A DNA stretch of 5,621 nt from contig CAKONT010000063.1 in assembly GCA_934097255.1 (NCBI GenBank), positions 1 through 5,621 of the forward strand, in the 5' to 3' direction. Position numbers and translations under genes: made by a program. Shown piece after piece: positions 5,241 through 5,621 of this stretch. Origin of the DNA: an uncultured Bacilli bacterium. GTDB taxonomy: Bacteria > Bacillota_I > Bacilli_A > RF39 > UBA660. Every line of letters starts with the position of its first letter. Positions within the stretch are counted from its first letter, which is position 1. The notes under the pieces are model-generated. The model had not been told where the DNA came from, did not search any database, and worked only from the letters and a program-made list of their open reading frames with translations.

Positions 5241-5621
5241 ATGAAGGTTAGTGTAAAAGTTCCTGCTACTTCGGCAAATTTAGGACCCGGTTTTGATTGT
5301 ATGGGAATTGCAATACCTGTTTATAATGAAATTACTGTTGAAGAAACAGTTATGCCCGGCAGCGGTATTGAAATTAACATTATTGATGAAAATGATATTT
5401 ATGATGTTTATTCTATTCCTCGTGATGAAAATAATTTAGCTTATAAAGCTATTGAATTACTTTATAACTTTGTGGGACAAAGTGCCAGTGATATAAAAAT
5501 TACAATTAAAACAGGAATTCCTGTTACAAGAGGTTTAGGAAGCAGTGCTTCTGTTATTGTCGGAGGTTTGATTGCTGCTAATAAACTTTTGGGAAGTCCT
5601 GCTGATGATATGGTTTTATTA
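5241..5621 (+). CDS. thrB: homoserine kinase, 3'-partial
   Basis: Homoserine kinase of the GHMP family. It phosphorylates homoserine with ATP to give O-phosphohomoserine, the substrate of threonine synthase, in the cytoplasm. The 127 residues in the window begin MKVSVKVPATSANLGPGFDC, the characteristic N-terminus of ThrB, and include IPVTRGLGSSAS (93-104). Gly98 to Ser104 of that segment form the Pro-X3-GLGSSA phosphate-binding loop of the family. The usual enzyme has about 300 residues, so more than half lies beyond the right edge; there is no sign of a frameshift. The ATG at 5241 is preceded by AAAGGAAG (5231-5238), which overlaps the last base of the dnaN stop codon. The 9-base gap suggests cotranscription, and perhaps partial translational coupling, with dnaN. 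Other GHMP kinases (mevalonate, shikimate) are unlikely given the N-terminal signature. Confidence 0.96.
   Translation, partial: MKVSVKVPATSANLGPGFDCMGIAIPVYNEITVEETVMPGSGIEINIIDENDIYDVYSIPRDENNLAYKAIELLYNFVGQSASDIKITIKTGIPVTRGLGSSASVIVGGLIAANKLLGSPADDMVLL

Overview
The window is very AT-rich and reads as an ordinary bacterial chromosome segment built around dnaN, the beta sliding clamp gene. It probably also holds the replication origin next to it. dnaN has no dnaA immediately upstream, and the DnaA-box-like sites lie directly in front of dnaN. dnaN-linked origins with a distant dnaA are known in Cyanobacteria, so a very AT-rich relative such as the non-photosynthetic Vampirovibrionia/Melainabacteria (Gastranaerophilales) is a reasonable guess. 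No rRNA or other taxonomic marker confirms it.

Left part (1-3287): two convergent genes encode multi-spanning membrane proteins that look like GT-C fold glycosyltransferases. The first, on the + strand, is cut by the left edge and resembles the GT39/PMT group. The second, on the - strand (549 aa), resembles GtrII-type glucosyltransferases. Both would act at the cytoplasmic membrane, probably adding sugars from polyprenyl-phosphate carriers to surface glycans or proteins. The 223 bp between them hold two hairpins. The stronger one carries a U-tract only for leftward transcription.

Middle (3288-4115): a short divergent promoter region with an 8-bp palindromic double -10 box separates the leftward glycosyltransferase gene from a small lysine-rich protein gene (98 aa) of unknown function, which appears to be leaderless. 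A good intrinsic terminator follows that gene. From about 3741 to 4100 comes a gene-free stretch with the marks of a bacterial oriC. It has one exact DnaA box, several near-matches in two oppositely oriented clusters, inverted repeats, a trinucleotide track resembling DnaA-trios, and then a run that is almost pure A+T.

Right part (4116-5621): dnaN is complete and is followed after 9 bases by the 5' part of thrB (homoserine kinase), which runs off the right edge. The tight spacing and individual Shine-Dalgarno sites suggest one transcript. The most interesting part of the window is the putative oriC and its internal geometry. I see no mobile element, CRISPR array, tRNA or rRNA, and no evidence of a new defence or metabolic system.
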